Assembly: GCA_048498315.1 (NCBI GenBank)
Contig: JBEHYF010000063.1
Coordinates: 1 to 29,797 of the forward strand
Source of the DNA: Actinoallomurus sp048498315
GTDB lineage: Bacteria > Actinomycetota > Actinomycetes > Streptosporangiales > Streptosporangiaceae
DNA: 29,797 bases
Reading direction: 5' to 3'
The translations under genes and the position numbers were made by a program. This document shows, piece after piece, positions 1 to 7,196 of this stretch. Position 1 is the first letter of the stretch. Each line of letters begins with the position of its first letter. The notes below the pieces were generated by a model. The model was not told the origin of the DNA. It saw only the letters and a program-made list of their open reading frames with translations, and did no database searches.

Positions 1-195
1 ACCCGGCTCGCCGACGCCCACCACGGCGTGTCCGACGAGACGTGGGCCCAGGTGCGCGAGCACTACGACGACGAGCAGGTCGCCGCGCTGGTCTCGCTGG
101 TCGCCCTGATCAACGCGGCCAACCGGCTCGCCGTGATCGTGAACCAGCAGGGTGGTTCCTACGAGCCCGGCATGTTCGCCGACATGGTGAGCTGA
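1..195 (+). CDS. Carboxymuconolactone decarboxylase-family protein, C-terminal end (partial)
   Basis: The window opens inside this gene. Frame 1 is open from base 1 to a TGA at 193-195, giving the last 64 residues. The segment W-A-Q-V-R-E-H-Y-D-D-E-Q-V followed by a helix ending in I-N-A-A-N-R-L-A-V resembles the C-terminal helices of AhpD/carboxymuconolactone decarboxylase-like proteins, where an asparagine-arginine pair closes the core helix. The redox CxxC that some members carry would lie upstream and is not visible, so peroxidase versus decarboxylase activity cannot be judged. The gene converges on rpsT with a strong hairpin between them. The family call rests on a short tail. Confidence 0.6.
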   Translation, partial: TRLADAHHGVSDETWAQVREHYDDEQVAALVSLVALINAANRLAVIVNQQGGSYEPGMFADMVS

Positions 196-208
196 TCGGC
201 GGACGCGT

Positions 209-244
209 CCCGGCCCGGCCCAGGATCACCCGATCCGGGCCGGG
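209..244. terminator. Perfect 10-bp GC hairpin between convergent genes
   Basis: CCCGGCCCGG at 209-218 pairs perfectly with CCGGGCCGGG at 235-244 across a 16-nt loop. It starts 13 nt after the stop of the upstream plus-strand gene and faces the end of rpsT. No U-tract follows, as is usual in actinobacteria. It probably acts in both directions. Confidence 0.65.
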
Positions 245-365
245 CCCGCGCATGTCCGGGGTCGCGCCAGGGCGGCCATGTACGACGGGCGGCCTCGGCG
301 GCGGTCATGCCGGCGACCGTCGCGCAAGCACGAGCGGGGCACGGCGTCGAGGAGCCTCGCGGAAC

Positions 366-635
366 CTACTCGGCTTGCAGGGCGGCGGCGCGCTTGGCGA
401 TCGCCGACTTGCGGTTGGCGGCCTGGTTCTTGTGGATGACGCCCTTGCTCGCGGCCTTGTCGAGCTTGCGGGTCGCCACGCGGAGCTGGGCGAGGGCGGC
501 GTCGACGTCGCCGGCCTCCTCGGCCTCGCGGAACTTGCGGATCTCGGTCTTCAGCTCCGACTTGACCGCCTTGTTGCGCAGGCGAGCCTTCTCGTTCTGC
601 TTGTTCCGCTTGATCTGGGACTTGATGTTCGCCAC
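366..635 (-). CDS. rpsT: 30S ribosomal protein S20
   Basis: This 89-residue basic protein is S20, a primary binder of the 5' domain of 16S rRNA in the small subunit. It starts ANIKSQIKRNKQNEKAR after a GTG start and continues as two helices rich in Lys and Arg, with the family-typical K-A-A-S-K-G-V-I-H-K-N-Q-A-A-N-R-K-S near the end. The length matches the family. The gene is monocistronic on the minus strand and divergent from lepA, an arrangement common in actinobacteria. A candidate promoter and a 7-bp hairpin lie in its leader. The identification is secure. Confidence 0.97.
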   Translation of the reverse strand: MANIKSQIKRNKQNEKARLRNKAVKSELKTEIRKFREAEEAGDVDAALAQLRVATRKLDKAASKGVIHKNQAANRKSAIAKRAAALQAE

Positions 636-669
636 GAAAGAAGCCTCAGGTCTTATGTCGATGGGATGG

Positions 670-692
670 GGGCGCGGGACCTTGACGCGCCC
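670..692 (-). promoter_or_regulatory. Hairpin in the rpsT 5' leader
   Basis: GGGCGCG (670-676) pairs with CGCGCCC (686-692) around a 9-nt loop. It lies about 35 nt upstream of the rpsT GTG and downstream of the candidate -10, so it would be transcribed. S20 synthesis is feedback-regulated in other bacteria, so a control role is possible, but that is inference. Confidence 0.4.
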
Positions 693-706
693 ACACGCAG
701 TGGATC

Positions 707-737
707 AGCCTACCAAGGATCCGTGGAGCGGCCCAAA
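707..737 (-). promoter_or_regulatory. Candidate rpsT promoter
   Basis: Read on the minus strand, TAGGCT (707-712) is a good TANNNT -10 element. A weak -35-like TTTGGG lies at 732-737 with a 19-bp spacer. Transcription would begin near base 700 and leave a leader of about 65 nt. The match is by eye. Confidence 0.35.
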
Positions 738-1144
738 CCGAGCCGGAGCGCCGCCGACTCGGCCGTGCCGGACGGGTACCCGGCGCGGCACCGCACCGCA
801 ACGGGGCCGGGTGGCCGGCCGGATCCGGTGCCGCACCGCAGACCCGGTGGCTCACCAGCGCGCGACCTCTCGGCGCGCCGCCGCCCGCCGGCCCGGAGCG
901 CCGCCATCCGCCGCCCCTGCCCCCGCCACCGGCACGGCCGCCCTCTCGACGAGCGGGCAGCACGGTGGGCGGGCGGCAGAGCGGAAGGCGGGCACGGAGC
1001 GGGCGCGGTGACGGCCGTACGGGGCCGCCGGCCACGGGCGCGCGGCACGGAGCATGCCGCGGGGCATGGGACCATGGATGACGCAAGATTCGTCTCTTCA
1101 CGAGGAACCCGGTGCCGCCCGTACCGACCATCAGTGAGCGCGCC
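738..1144. other. Gene-free divergent region between rpsT and lepA
   Basis: About 400 bp of GC-rich sequence without a credible gene. Frames are open on both strands, but the translations are Arg/Pro/Ala-rich shadows without domain character. GCCGCACCGCA-like motifs recur between about 785 and 840. The lepA promoter must lie toward the right end, but I could not identify convincing -35/-10 boxes. Confidence 0.5.
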
Positions 1145-1220
1145 ATGAGCGCAGAGCGGCGAACCGACGAGCGAGCGGAGCGGCCGGTGAGCAACGATCC
1201 GGCCGCGAAGCGAGCGAGGA
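1145..1220 (+). repeat. GAGCG-rich repeat element upstream of lepA
   Basis: GAGCG and CGAGCGGAG words recur through this stretch. The 10-mer GCGAGCGGAG at 1171-1180 also occurs exactly at 27691-27700 and 27781-27790. The element sits directly before a start codon. Confidence 0.45.
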
Positions 1221-1225
1221 GGTGA
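1145..1225 (+). CDS. Possible 26-residue upstream ORF ending in the lepA Shine-Dalgarno
   Basis: An ATG at 1145 opens a 26-codon frame ending in TGA at 1223-1225. The lepA Shine-Dalgarno AGGAGG (1217-1222) lies inside its last codons, and the lepA ATG follows 8 nt after the stop. The peptide is charged and ends in K-R-A-R-R. The DNA belongs to the GAGCG-rich repeat family also seen near ybeY and recO. It may be a chance frame through a repeat or a short ORF coupling translation into lepA. I recognise no homologue. Confidence 0.25.
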   Translation: MSAERRTDERAERPVSNDPAAKRARR

Positions 1226-1233
1226 GCCCGGCC

Positions 1234-3039
1234 ATGAGCACAGATCCCGCGGTGATCCGCAACTTCTGCATCATCGCGCACATCGACCACGGCAAGTCGA
1301 CGCTCGCCGACCGCATGCTGCAGCTGACCGGCGTCGTCGAGGAGCGCCAGATGCGCGCCCAGTACCTCGACCGCATGGACATCGAGCGCGAGCGCGGCAT
1401 CACGATCAAGAGCCAGGCCGTGCGCCTGCCGTGGAAGGACCACGTCCTCAACCTGATCGACACGCCGGGGCACGTCGACTTCTCCTACGAGGTGTCGCGG
1501 TCGCTGGAGGCGTGCGAGGGCGCGGTGCTGCTCGTGGACGCCGCCCAGGGCATCGAGGCGCAGACGCTGGCCAACCTGTACCTCGCGCTCGAGGCCGACC
1601 TGCACATCATCCCGGTCCTCAACAAGATCGACCTGCCGGCGGCGCAGCCGGACAAGTACGCCGAGGAGCTGGCGGGCATCATCGGCTGCGACCCGTCCGA
1701 GGTGCTGCGGGTGTCCGGCAAGACCGGCGAGGGCGTCGAGGCGCTGCTCGACACGATCGTCGCGACGGTGCCGGCGCCGTCGGGCGACCCCGACGCCCCG
1801 GCCCGCGCGCTGATCTTCGACTCGGTGTACGACACCTACCGCGGCGTCGTCACGTACGTGCGGGTGGTCGACGGGCATCTGTCGCGGCGCGAGAAGAGCC
1901 TGATGATGTCGACCAAGGCGGCGCACGACACGCTGGAGGTCGGCGTGATCTCGCCCGAGCCGCAGCCGGTCGCCGGGCTCGGCGTCGGCGAGGTCGGCTA
2001 CCTGATCACCGGCGTGAAGGACGTCCGGCAGGCCCGCGTCGGCGACACCGTGACCAGCGCGTCGGATCCCGCCGGGGAGCCGCTCGGCGGATACCGCGAC
2101 CCGAAGCCGATGGTGTTCTCCGGCCTGTACCCGGTCGACGGCGACGACTACCCGGAGCTGCGCGACGCGCTCGACAAGCTGCGGCTGAACGACGCGGCGC
2201 TGGTGTACGAGCCGGAGACGTCGCTGGCGCTGGGGTTCGGGTTCCGCTGCGGTTTCCTCGGTCTGCTGCACATGGAGATCGTGCGGGAGCGGCTGGAGCG
2301 CGAGTTCGACCTGTCGCTGATCTCCACGGCGCCCAACGTCGTCTATCGGGTCGTGATGGACAACGGCGAGGAACACAAGGTGACCAATCCGAGCGAGTTC
2401 CCCGAGGGCAAGGTCGCCACCGTGTACGAGCCGGTCGTCAGGGCGACGATCCTGTCGCCGAGCGACCACATCGGCGCGATCATGGAGCTCTGCCAAGCCC
2501 GGCGCGGCACGCTGCTCGGCATGGACTACCTGTCCGCCGACCGGGTCGAGATCCGGTACACGCTGCCGCTCGCCGAGATCATCTTCGACTTCTTCGACCA
2601 GCTCAAGTCGCGCACCCGCGGGTACGCCTCGCTCGACTACGAGCCCAGCGGCGAGCAGGAGGCCGACCTGGTCAAGGTCGACATCCTGCTGCAGGGCGAG
2701 TCGGTCGACGCGTTCAGCCAGATCGTGCACAGGGACAAGGCGCGCGAGTACGGCCTGATGATGACGGCCAAGCTGAAGGAGCTCATCCCGCGGCAGCAGT
2801 TCGAGGTGCCGATCCAGGCCGCGATCGGCTCGCGCGTCATCGCTCGCGAGAACATCCGCGCCATGCGCAAGGACGTCCTCGCCAAGTGCTACGGCGGCGA
2901 CATCTCCCGCAAGCGCAAGCTGCTGGAGAAGCAGAAAGAGGGCAAGAAGCGCATGAAGACCATCGGCCGGGTCGACGTGCCTCAGGAGGCGTTCGTGGCC
3001 GCCCTGTCGACCACGGCGCCCGCCGAGAAGAAGAAGTAG
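1234..3039 (+). CDS. lepA: Elongation factor 4 (LepA), ribosome-associated GTPase
   Basis: LepA/EF4 is a translational GTPase that acts on ribosomes and is linked to initiation, back-translocation and 30S assembly. The 601-residue product has the G1 loop A-H-I-D-H-G-K-S-T at residues 15-23, the G3 motif D-T-P-G-H-V-D-F, and N-K-I-D-L-P as G4. The family-specific C-terminal domain carries A-K-C-Y-G-G-D-I-S-R-K-R-K-L-L-E-K-Q-K near residues 550-570. The length fits the family. I chose the ATG at 1234 because AGGAGG at 1217-1222 precedes it; a GTG at 1222 overlaps that Shine-Dalgarno and is unlikely. The gene is divergent from rpsT, as in many actinobacteria. Confidence 0.97.
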   Translation: MSTDPAVIRNFCIIAHIDHGKSTLADRMLQLTGVVEERQMRAQYLDRMDIERERGITIKSQAVRLPWKDHVLNLIDTPGHVDFSYEVSRSLEACEGAVLLVDAAQGIEAQTLANLYLALEADLHIIPVLNKIDLPAAQPDKYAEELAGIIGCDPSEVLRVSGKTGEGVEALLDTIVATVPAPSGDPDAPARALIFDSVYDTYRGVVTYVRVVDGHLSRREKSLMMSTKAAHDTLEVGVISPEPQPVAGLGVGEVGYLITGVKDVRQARVGDTVTSASDPAGEPLGGYRDPKPMVFSGLYPVDGDDYPELRDALDKLRLNDAALVYEPETSLALGFGFRCGFLGLLHMEIVRERLEREFDLSLISTAPNVVYRVVMDNGEEHKVTNPSEFPEGKVATVYEPVVRATILSPSDHIGAIMELCQARRGTLLGMDYLSADRVEIRYTLPLAEIIFDFFDQLKSRTRGYASLDYEPSGEQEADLVKVDILLQGESVDAFSQIVHRDKAREYGLMMTAKLKELIPRQQFEVPIQAAIGSRVIARENIRAMRKDVLAKCYGGDISRKRKLLEKQKEGKKRMKTIGRVDVPQEAFVAALSTTAPAEKKK

Positions 3040-3123
3040 GCCGCCCCATCCCGTGACCGGTGTGAAATGGCGGGATCGCCGGGCAGGTTGCCAGGAAAGA
3101 GCAACCGAGTCGTGGGAGGGACC

Positions 3124-3978
3124 ATGGTGAACGTCGGCCGTGTCGGCGTCTGGAACATCGGCCTGCGCAACGACGACCCGTCCGCCGCCGGGGAGATCCG
3201 GGACGCGGCGGCGGAGCTGGAGCAGCTCGGCTACGGCGCGATCTGGCTGGGCGGCAGCCCGGGGGTCGACCACGCGATCCCGGTGCTGGAGGCCACCTCC
3301 CGTATCGCGGTCGCCACGGGCATCCTCAACATCTGGCAGCACGAGGCCGAGGACGTCGCCGCGCGCCAGGCCGAGGTGTCGGCCGCGCACCCGGACCGCT
3401 TCCTGCTGGGCCTCGGCGCGAGCCACGCGCACGCGGTCGAGGGCTACCACCGGCCGTACTCGACCATGGTGAGCTATCTGGACCGCCTGGACGCCGCCGG
3501 TTCCCCGGCGTCCGGCCGCGTGCTGGCAGCCCTCGGCCCCCGCATGCTGGCGCTGTCGCGTGACCGCGCCGTCGGCGCCCACCCGTACCTGGTCACCCCG
3601 GAGCACACCGCGACCGCCCGCGACATCCTCGGCCAGGGCCCGCTGCTCGCGCCGGAGATCAAGGTGGTGCTCGACACCGACCTCGACCGCGCCCGCGCCA
3701 CCGCCCGGCGGCATCTGGAGATGTATCTGCGACTGCCGAACTACACCAACAACCTGCTGCGCCTCGGCTTCGTGCAGGACGACTTCCGCGACGGCGGCAG
3801 CGACCGCCTCATCGACGCCGTCTTCGCGCTCGGCGACGTCGACACCGTACGGAAGCGGATGGACGCGCACTACGAAGCGGGCGCCGACCATGCGGTGCTG
3901 CAGGTCATCACGGCCGACCGTACGGCGCTGCCGCGCACGGAATGGCGTGAGCTGGCCGCCGGCCTCGAACTCGCCTGA
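3124..3978 (+). CDS. LLM-class F420-dependent oxidoreductase-like protein
   Basis: The 284-residue product belongs to the luciferase-like monooxygenase (TIM-barrel) family, in the short group of probable F420-dependent oxidoreductases. It opens with V-G-R-V-G-V-W, then an E-L-E-Q-L-G-Y-G-A-I-W-L-G-G segment. It continues with I-A-V-A-T-G-I-L-N-I-W-Q and P-D-R-F-L-L-G-L-G-A-S-H, typical of F420-binding LLM proteins. Substrate is unknown; in these organisms such enzymes reduce or oxidise diverse small molecules with F420. The ATG at 3124 follows GGGAGGG at 3114-3120, and an upstream in-frame ATG at 3067 lacks such a site. It stands alone 84 bp after lepA. The cofactor is a family-level inference. 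Confidence 0.85.
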   Translation: MVNVGRVGVWNIGLRNDDPSAAGEIRDAAAELEQLGYGAIWLGGSPGVDHAIPVLEATSRIAVATGILNIWQHEAEDVAARQAEVSAAHPDRFLLGLGASHAHAVEGYHRPYSTMVSYLDRLDAAGSPASGRVLAALGPRMLALSRDRAVGAHPYLVTPEHTATARDILGQGPLLAPEIKVVLDTDLDRARATARRHLEMYLRLPNYTNNLLRLGFVQDDFRDGGSDRLIDAVFALGDVDTVRKRMDAHYEAGADHAVLQVITADRTALPRTEWRELAAGLELA

Positions 3979-4045
3979 GGGGACCGGCACGCCGTCCCGC
4001 CACACGCCCGGGCGGTACTGCGCCGGGGCCGCGCTGCGCCCGGCC

Positions 4046-4077
4046 GGTGGGACAAGGCGAGAGGTGGGACAAGGCGA
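4046..4077 (+). repeat. Tandem 15-bp repeat, period 17
   Basis: GGTGGGACAAGGCGA occurs exactly at 4046-4060 and again at 4063-4077; the 17-bp units differ by one base. It lies in the gap between the oxidoreductase gene and hemW. No function is evident. Confidence 0.7.
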
Positions 4078-4194
4078 TAGGGGCTGAAAGGAGGCCCTTC
4101 CGGGACCGGGCATCTCCGGCCCGGTGGCGTTCCGGTCGGCGTGGGAGCGTGCCGCGGCCGCCGGTCGGTGTCGCAGCGATCCGAGCGTTGGTTT

Positions 4195-4475
4195 GCAGTC
4201 CGGTGGTCCGGGAGGCCGGTGGTCCCGGAGGTCCTGGTGGGTCGGCAGGTCCCGGCGGTCGGGGCGGTCGGGTGGCCCCGATGGTCCGGGAGGTCTTGGT
4301 GTCCGGGAGGCCTGGTGGTTGGGGCGGTCGGGTGGTTCCGGCTGCATGCGGGTCCGGGTGGAGTCGCAACGGTTCCGACGATCCTGGACGGTACGGGGCC
4401 CAGGATTCCGGCGGTCCAGGTGTTGTGGCCGATCCCGGTGGCCTGGTCGGACCGGGTGGTCCCGGCGGTGCGGGC
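4195..4475 (+). repeat. Degenerate G-rich repeat region upstream of hemW
   Basis: The plus strand is a run of variants of GGTGGTCC(C)GG, GGAGGTCC and GGCGGTCGGG. GGGGCGGTCGGGTGG occurs exactly at 4261-4275 and 4321-4335 (period 60). Dense GG tracts give two-quartet G-quadruplex potential. Several frames stay open through it and translate as Gly/Pro-rich collagen-like strings, best explained by composition. The whole 3979-4503 gap holds no convincing gene. Confidence 0.6.
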
Positions 4476-4491
4476 ACGGTGAGGGCGGCGG

Positions 4492-4503
4492 CAGACTTGA
4501 GGG
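4492..4503 (+). promoter_or_regulatory. Leaderless-type -10 element before hemW
   Basis: CAGACT at 4492-4497 fits nANNNT and ends 6 nt before the GTG at 4504. No Shine-Dalgarno precedes the start. Transcription beginning at or next to the GTG would give a leaderless mRNA. Confidence 0.4.
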
Positions 4504-5709
4504 GTGCCCTCGACCCTGCCCGACGGCGAGCCCGTCCCGGACGACGGTGCGCTGCCGCCCGGCGCCCTCGCCGGCCTCGGCGGCCGCCCGTTCGGCTTCT
4601 ACGTGCACGTGCCGTTCTGCGTGACCCGCTGCGGCTACTGCGACTTCAACACCTACACGGCGGCCGAGCTGCGCGGTGTGTCCCGCGCCTCGTACGCCGA
4701 CACGGCGATCGCCGAGATCCGGCTGGCCCGCCGCGTCCTCGGCGACGCTGACCTGCCGGTGGAGACGGTCTTCGTCGGCGGCGGCACGCCGACGCTGCTG
4801 CCCGCCGAGGACCTGGGCCGGATCCTGGAGGCCATCGGTAAGGAGTTCGGCCTCGCGCCGGACGCCGAGGTGACGACCGAGGCCAACCCGGAGACGGTCG
4901 ATCCGGCGTACCTCGACCACCTGCGCGCGGAAGGCTTCACCCGCGTCTCGTTCGGAATGCAGAGCGCCCGCGAGCACGTCCTGGCGGTGCTGGACCGCAC
5001 GCACACGCCCGGCCGCCCGCAGGAGTGCGTGCGGTGGGCCCGGGAGGCCGGCTTCGAGCACGTCAACCTCGACCTGATCTACGGCGCGCCGGGGGAGACC
5101 GACGCCGACTGGCAGGCCAGCGTGGAGGCCGCGCTGGCGGCCGGGCCCGACCACGTGTCCGCGTACGCGCTGATCGTCGAGGAGGGCACGCGGCTGGCCG
5201 CCCGTGTGCGCCGCGGCGAGATCGCCGCCCCGGACGACGACGCCATGGCCGACCGCTACCTCGCCGCCGAGCGCACGCTGAGCGCCCACGGGCTGCGCTG
5301 GTACGAGATCTCCAACTGGGCCGCGGACGACGCCGCCCGCTGCCGCCACAACCTGCTCTACTGGACCGGCGGCGACTGGTGGGGCATCGGCCCGGGCGCG
5401 CACAGCCACGTCGGCGGCACCCGCTGGTGGAACGTCAAGCACCCTGCCGCGTACGCCGCCCGCCTCGCGGAGGGCCGCACGCCCGCGCACGGCCGTGAGG
5501 TCCTCCGCGCCGCCGACCGCAGGTTCGAGCGGATCATGCTGGAGCTGCGGCTCGCCGACGGCTGCCCGCTCGACCTGCTCGACGACGGCCCGGTCCGCCG
5601 CGCCATCGGCGACGGGCTGCTCGACCCGGAGGCGTACGAGGCCGGGCGCGCCGTCCTCACCCTGCGCGGGCGCCTCCTCGCCGACGCGGTGGTGCGCGAC
5701 CTGACCTGA
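4504..5709 (+). CDS. hemW: Radical SAM haem chaperone HemW (coproporphyrinogen III oxidase-like)
   Basis: HemW is a radical-SAM protein of the HemN family that binds haem and delivers it to target proteins. It is often misannotated as oxygen-independent coproporphyrinogen oxidase. The 401-residue product shows Y-V-H-V-P-F-C-V-T-R-C-G-Y-C-D-F, with the CxxxCxxC cluster ligands at Cys39, Cys43 and Cys46. It continues with V-F-V-G-G-G-T-P-T-L-L, E-A-N-P-E-T and F-G-M-Q-S. The HemW-type C-terminal domain has Y-E-I-S-N-W-A and W-W-G-I-G-P-G-A-H-S-H. The short stretch before the first Cys favours HemW over true HemN. The GTG at 4504 is the only reasonable start. Confidence 0.93.
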   Translation: MPSTLPDGEPVPDDGALPPGALAGLGGRPFGFYVHVPFCVTRCGYCDFNTYTAAELRGVSRASYADTAIAEIRLARRVLGDADLPVETVFVGGGTPTLLPAEDLGRILEAIGKEFGLAPDAEVTTEANPETVDPAYLDHLRAEGFTRVSFGMQSAREHVLAVLDRTHTPGRPQECVRWAREAGFEHVNLDLIYGAPGETDADWQASVEAALAAGPDHVSAYALIVEEGTRLAARVRRGEIAAPDDDAMADRYLAAERTLSAHGLRWYEISNWAADDAARCRHNLLYWTGGDWWGIGPGAHSHVGGTRWWNVKHPAAYAARLAEGRTPAHGREVLRAADRRFERIMLELRLADGCPLDLLDDGPVRRAIGDGLLDPEAYEAGRAVLTLRGRLLADAVVRDLT

Positions 5710-5791
5710 CCGCGAGCCGCCCGGGTCCCGCCCCTGCGAGCGGCCGCCCAAACGCCGGAATGATCGGCCTGCGCGGGCAGTTCGCACCGGC

Positions 5792-6133
5792 ATGTCGAAC
5801 ATCGTCGGAGTGCTGGCCCGTGTCTTCGTCGACGACCTCGACGCCGCCGTCCCGTTCTACCGGCGGCTGGCCGGCGGGCAGGAGCCGGTCCGTTTCGGCT
5901 TCCGCAGCGTCGAGCTCGCCCGTGTCGGCCCGTTCCTGCTGCTCAGCGGGGACATCGCCGCCTACCGCGACCGCGTGGCGACGCTGCTCGTGCACGACCT
6001 GGCGCCGGTGATCAGCGAGCTCGAACGGTCCGGCGGCACGATCGTCGAAGGGCCGTCCCCGGCGCCCAACGGACGCCGGCTGATCACCCGCCACCCCGAC
6101 GGCTCGGTGTTCGAGTACATCGAGACCGGCTGA
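5792..6133 (+). CDS. VOC-family (glyoxalase/dioxygenase-like) small protein
   Basis: This 113-residue protein has the single beta-alpha-beta-beta-beta vicinal-oxygen-chelate pattern. It starts V-L-A-R-V-F-V-D-D-L-D-A-A-V-P-F-Y and ends H-P-D-G-S-V-F-E-Y-I-E-T, where the final Glu is the usual metal-ligand position. The N-terminal His/Glu ligand is not obvious, so metal binding and catalysis are uncertain. The substrate cannot be predicted. It begins 82 bp after hemW on the same strand and converges on the DUF4870 gene. The ATG start has no strong ribosome-binding site. Confidence 0.75.
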   Translation: MSNIVGVLARVFVDDLDAAVPFYRRLAGGQEPVRFGFRSVELARVGPFLLLSGDIAAYRDRVATLLVHDLAPVISELERSGGTIVEGPSPAPNGRRLITRHPDGSVFEYIETG

Positions 6134-6147
6134 GCCGCCCGCCCGCT

Positions 6148-6170
6148 CCGGCGGCCTCGCGCCGCCCCGG
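6148..6170. terminator. GC hairpin between VOC gene and DUF4870 gene
   Basis: GGCGGC (6150-6155) pairs with GCCGCC (6161-6166) around the 5-nt loop CTCGC, and outer CC/GG can add two pairs past a two-base bulge. It lies 15-37 nt after the VOC stop, between convergent genes. Confidence 0.45.
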
Positions 6171-6206
6171 CTGTGAGGGTGCGCGATCCGGCCGGATGCC
6201 GTGGAC

Positions 6207-6887
6207 CTAGCGGAGGATCGGCCAGGCCGCGATCGCGGGCAGGCGGTACCACTCGCGCCGGTTCGCGCCGATCGCCGCCTTGACGATGCAGAAGAACTCG
6301 GCGGACACCACGGCGAGCGCGACGAACAGCCCGGTGAAGCCGATCACGTACATGAGCCCGTACACGACCAGGTTGCACACCGTCATCGCGATCCACAGGT
6401 TGAGCGCCTGCACCGCGTGGAAACGCGCGAACGACGACGAGCGGCCCTTGGCGAAGTAGACGATCGCCGGGGCGACGAAGCCGCTGACGAACATGCCCAC
6501 ATAGGCGGGCACCGCCCACCGTTCGTCCTCGTCCGTCACCGGTCCGGCCGCCGCCATCGGTGCCCGGCGCCGCCGCCCGGCCGGTGGCGCGTAGCCCGGC
6601 GGGCCGTACCCGGGCAGGGCGTCGTACGACCGCCCGGTGCCGTAGGGCTGCGGCGGTCCGTAGGGGTACGACGGGGCCGGCGGGGCCGGCGGGGCACCGT
6701 GCGGGACGGCTGCGCCGTATGGCGACGGACCGCCGCCGTACGGGTGGGCGCCGTGGCGGTACCCGTTCGCTGCGTGGCCGGGCGGCGGGCCCTGCATCGC
6801 GGGCACCGGCCCGCGTACCGGGGCTCCCGGGCCCGGCACCCCGCCCGGGCCGGCGGGCCCGCGGCCCGGCTGCTGGCCATAGGTCAT
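6207..6887 (-). CDS. DUF4870 membrane protein with Pro/Gly/Tyr-rich N-terminus
   Basis: The 226-residue product has two parts. Residues 1 to about 115 are low-complexity Pro/Gly/Tyr-rich sequence with repeated YG, GPP and PYG. The rest matches DUF4870: D-E-D-E-R-W-A-V-P-A-Y-V-G-M, then F-V-A-P-A-I-V-Y-F-A-K-G, then F-A-R-F-H-A-V-Q-A-L-N-L-W-I, and about three hydrophobic helices. Function is unknown; these are integral membrane proteins, often with disordered cytoplasmic tails. A clear Shine-Dalgarno (GGAGGAG on the minus strand) precedes the ATG. It lies downstream of the DUF3097 gene on the same strand but is separated by a hairpin and 309 bp, so it is probably transcribed separately. Confidence 0.85.
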   Translation of the reverse strand: MTYGQQPGRGPAGPGGVPGPGAPVRGPVPAMQGPPPGHAANGYRHGAHPYGGGPSPYGAAVPHGAPPAPPAPSYPYGPPQPYGTGRSYDALPGYGPPGYAPPAGRRRRAPMAAAGPVTDEDERWAVPAYVGMFVSGFVAPAIVYFAKGRSSSFARFHAVQALNLWIAMTVCNLVVYGLMYVIGFTGLFVALAVVSAEFFCIVKAAIGANRREWYRLPAIAAWPILR

Positions 6888-7157
6888 CGTGTTCGCTCCT
6901 CCGGATCGAGCGTCGGGGACATCGCCGTTCGTGATCGCACCGACCGTCCACCGTGCCGGCCGGCGGCCGCCCCGGGCCGGTCACGGGTCCGCATTCGATG
7001 AGACGTTCGTCGCGGAACGATGGTTGCGCCATACGCGCCATTTCGGCGCGGTCCCGGCGTTGGGTCCTGGCGCGGTCCCGGGTCGCGGCGCGGGTCCCGG
7101 GCTCGGGCGCGGATGCGGGCGGGTCGCCGGACGAGCGGGCCCGCCGGACCATGAGGG
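6888..7157. other. Gene-free gap upstream of the DUF4870 gene
   Basis: About 270 bp with no credible ORF. It should hold the minus-strand promoter for the DUF4870 gene. A small inverted repeat (CGTTC at 7004-7008, GAACG at 7015-7019) and repeated GCGGTCCCG/GCGGGTCCCGG words around 7045-7110 are the only structure I see. Confidence 0.4.
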
Positions 7158-7176
7158 CGGTTCGGCCGGTGAACCG
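7158..7176 (-). terminator. Hairpin downstream of the DUF3097 gene
   Basis: CGGTTC (7158-7163) and GAACCG (7171-7176) form a 6-bp stem with a 7-nt loop, 21 nt past the stop of the minus-strand DUF3097 gene. Confidence 0.4.
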
Positions 7177-7196
7177 GGCCTGCGCGCGGCGGCGGG

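Noticed and set aside
3048..3076. ATCCCG/CGGGAT inverted repeat after lepA as a terminator
   Set aside because: Six pairs with a 17-nt loop is weak, and the downstream gene is on the same strand.
4047..4751. Gly/Pro-rich frames upstream of hemW resembling collagen repeats
   Set aside because: Several frames on both strands are equally open, there is no ribosome-binding site, and one runs into hemW in another frame. The repeat is better described at DNA level.
646..5802. A 1718-codon open frame on the minus strand
   Set aside because: It runs antisense to lepA and hemW, is Arg/Val/Ala/Gly-rich and has no family motifs; it is a shadow of high-GC codon use.
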